Source: Gemmatimonadota bacterium
GTDB lineage: Bacteria; Gemmatimonadota; Gemmatimonadetes; Palauibacterales; Palauibacteraceae
Assembly: GCA_030598525.1 (NCBI GenBank)
Contig: JAUVPT010000076.1
Span: forward strand, 1 to 7,284
Reading direction: 5' to 3'
DNA length: 7,284 bases
Each line of letters opens with the position of its first letter. Position 1 is the first letter of the stretch. Below the pieces are notes generated by a model that saw only the letters and a program-made list of their open reading frames with translations, was not told the origin of the DNA and did not search any database. Made by a program: the position numbers and the translations under genes. Positions 6,058 to 7,284 of the stretch are shown here, one piece after another.

Positions 6058-7266
6058 ATGGACGATGTCAGTCGAGCAGGACCCCATACCAGGATCATTC
6101 ACGGCGGGCAACATGTGGACCCGGAAACGGGTGCCGTCAGCACCCCGATTTACCAGTCCTCCACGTTCGCGTTCACCGACGCGGACCAGGGTGCTGCGCG
6201 GTTCGGCGGGGAGGCAGGCTACAAGTACACGCGTCTTGGAAACCCCACCACGGCGGCCTTGGAGCGCAATGTCGCCCTGCTCGAGCACGGGCATGGAGCG
6301 CTCGGCGCCTCGAGCGGGATGGCGGCCATCAATACCGTGTACATGACCTTTCTCGGCCAGGACTCCCATGCCGTCGTCACTGACTGCGTGTACGGCCCGA
6401 CGCGGACCATCCTCGAGACCGAGTACACGCGTTTCGGGGTGCAGGCGACCTTCGTCGATTCGTCCCATCCGGACAATGTGGCCCGTGCCATGCGACCGAA
6501 TACGAAGCTCGTCTATATCGAGAGCCCGGCGAACCCGACCCTGAAACTCACCGACATCGCGCGCTGCGCGGACATTGCCCATCGGGCAGGAGCGATTCTC
6601 GCCGTGGACAACACGTTCGCTTCACCGTACCTGCAGAACCCGTTGCAGCTCGGAGCTGATGTCGTGATTCACAGCATGACGAAGTTCATTAACGGCCACA
6701 CCGATGTGGTGGCCGGGATCATCGTGGCCCGCAAGGAAGAGGTGCTGGAGCGGATCCGCTCCGTGCACGTGAACCTGGGCGGCACCATGGATCCGCATCA
6801 AGCGTGGCTGGTTCTGCGCGGCATCAAGACGCTGGGCCTCCGGATGGAGCGGGCGCAGGCGAACGCTCGTGCCCTCGCCTACTACCTGCAGCGTCACGCC
6901 GCCGTGAAGTGGGTCAACTACCCGGGCCTCGTGGACCACCCGCAGCACGACCTCATGAAGCAGCAGATGCGAGGTCCCGGAGCGATCGTCTGCTTCGGCG
7001 TGCGAGGCGGCCTGCAGGCCGGACGGCGCTTCATCAACAGCGTCGAGCTGGCGATCCTTGCGGTAAGCCTTGGCGGCATCGAGACCCTGATCGAACATCC
7101 CGCCTCCATGACGCACGCGGGAGTGTCCCCCGACGAGCGACGCAAGGCGGGAATCACGGACGATCTGGTCCGAATCGCCGTTGGCTGCGAGGACTACGAC
7201 GACCTGGAGAGGGACCTCGAGCAGGCGTTTGAAAAGGCGATGGAGGGGGCACCGGCGGAAGTCTGA
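6058..7266 (+). CDS. PLP-dependent Cys/Met metabolism lyase, methionine gamma-lyase-like
   Basis: 402 residues, full family length. Enzymes of this fold bind pyridoxal phosphate in the cytoplasm and act on cysteine, homocysteine, cystathionine, methionine or O-acylhomoserine as homotetramers. The PLP lysine is Lys209 in HSMTKFINGH; Asp184 in AVDNTFASPY should bind the pyridine nitrogen; Tyr57 and Arg59 (YKYTRLGNP) match the phosphate-binding pair given by the neighbouring subunit; Tyr112 stacks on PLP; Arg372 in DLVRIAVG binds the substrate carboxylate. Overall it reads most like methionine gamma-lyase: the residue before Ser337 (AVSLGG) is Val, not the Glu of cystathionine gamma-lyase and gamma-synthase. 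However the Cys116 of Pseudomonas methionine gamma-lyase is Pro114 here and its Lys-Asp pair after helix LQGL is replaced by HVNLGG, so the substrate is not certain. Start supported by GAGG (6046-6049) eight bases upstream. Likely produces 2-oxo acid, ammonia and a thiol, if a gamma-lyase. Confidence 0.92.
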   Translation: MDDVSRAGPHTRIIHGGQHVDPETGAVSTPIYQSSTFAFTDADQGAARFGGEAGYKYTRLGNPTTAALERNVALLEHGHGALGASSGMAAINTVYMTFLGQDSHAVVTDCVYGPTRTILETEYTRFGVQATFVDSSHPDNVARAMRPNTKLVYIESPANPTLKLTDIARCADIAHRAGAILAVDNTFASPYLQNPLQLGADVVIHSMTKFINGHTDVVAGIIVARKEEVLERIRSVHVNLGGTMDPHQAWLVLRGIKTLGLRMERAQANARALAYYLQRHAAVKWVNYPGLVDHPQHDLMKQQMRGPGAIVCFGVRGGLQAGRRFINSVELAILAVSLGGIETLIEHPASMTHAGVSPDERRKAGITDDLVRIAVGCEDYDDLERDLEQAFEKAMEGAPAEV

Positions 7267-7267
7267 A

Positions 7268-7279
7268 GAAGGACCCTTC
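7268..7279 (+). terminator. Short hairpin at window edge after the lyase gene
   Basis: GAAGG (7268-7272) and CCTTC (7275-7279) form a 5-base inverted repeat one base after the lyase stop region. The central two bases are too few for a real loop, so the usable stem is shorter, and the window ends five bases later before any T tract could be seen. It may be part of a terminator but is weak. Confidence 0.15.
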
Positions 7280-7284
7280 GTGCG

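Overview
The window is a GC-rich bacterial chromosomal stretch, densely packed with ordinary-looking genes and free of mobile elements, RNA genes or CRISPR. The combination of high GC, a signal peptide ending in ..EAQ, Asp-box lipoproteins, an OPT transporter and an M29 aminopeptidase is reminiscent of Gemmatimonadota or a related soil/marine phylum. That placement is an inference from general look, not from a marker gene.

Layout from left to right. (1) Positions 2-355, plus strand: the C-terminal part of a DNA alkylation repair (AlkD-like HEAT repeat) protein whose start lies outside the window. (2) 378-1625, minus strand: a secreted lipoprotein with Asp-box (BNR) beta-propeller repeats and a Cys-Asp-Cys-Cys cluster. 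It converges on the alkD-like gene with only 22 bases between the stops. (3) 1626-1765: a divergent promoter region with a 16-base imperfect palindrome. (4) 1766-2884, plus: an M29-family metallo-aminopeptidase with all metal ligands intact. (5) 2892-2917: a GC-rich hairpin shared by two convergent transcripts. (6) 5246 down to 2930, minus: a two-gene operon of an OPT-family transporter followed after 10 bases by a small two-TM membrane protein of unknown function. (7) 5247-5424: a divergent regulatory region full of inverted repeats, including a leader in front of the OPT gene that could form alternative hairpins. (8) 5425-5973, plus: a small outer-membrane beta-barrel protein. (9) 6058-7266, plus: a PLP-dependent sulfur amino-acid lyase of the Cys/Met metabolism family, closest in pattern to methionine gamma-lyase.

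How the genes may work together: the OPT transporter could bring in small peptides (or metal chelates), the M29 aminopeptidase could trim peptides in the cytoplasm, and the PLP lyase could degrade the released methionine or cysteine-type amino acids. This is a plausible peptide/amino-acid scavenging neighbourhood but the genes are in separate transcription units, so the link is only inferred.

Nothing here is a clear, previously undescribed system. The best leads are the transporter plus small-membrane-protein pair, the possible SD-sequestering leader of the transporter gene, the Cys-cluster lipoprotein, and the active-site substitutions of the PLP lyase.
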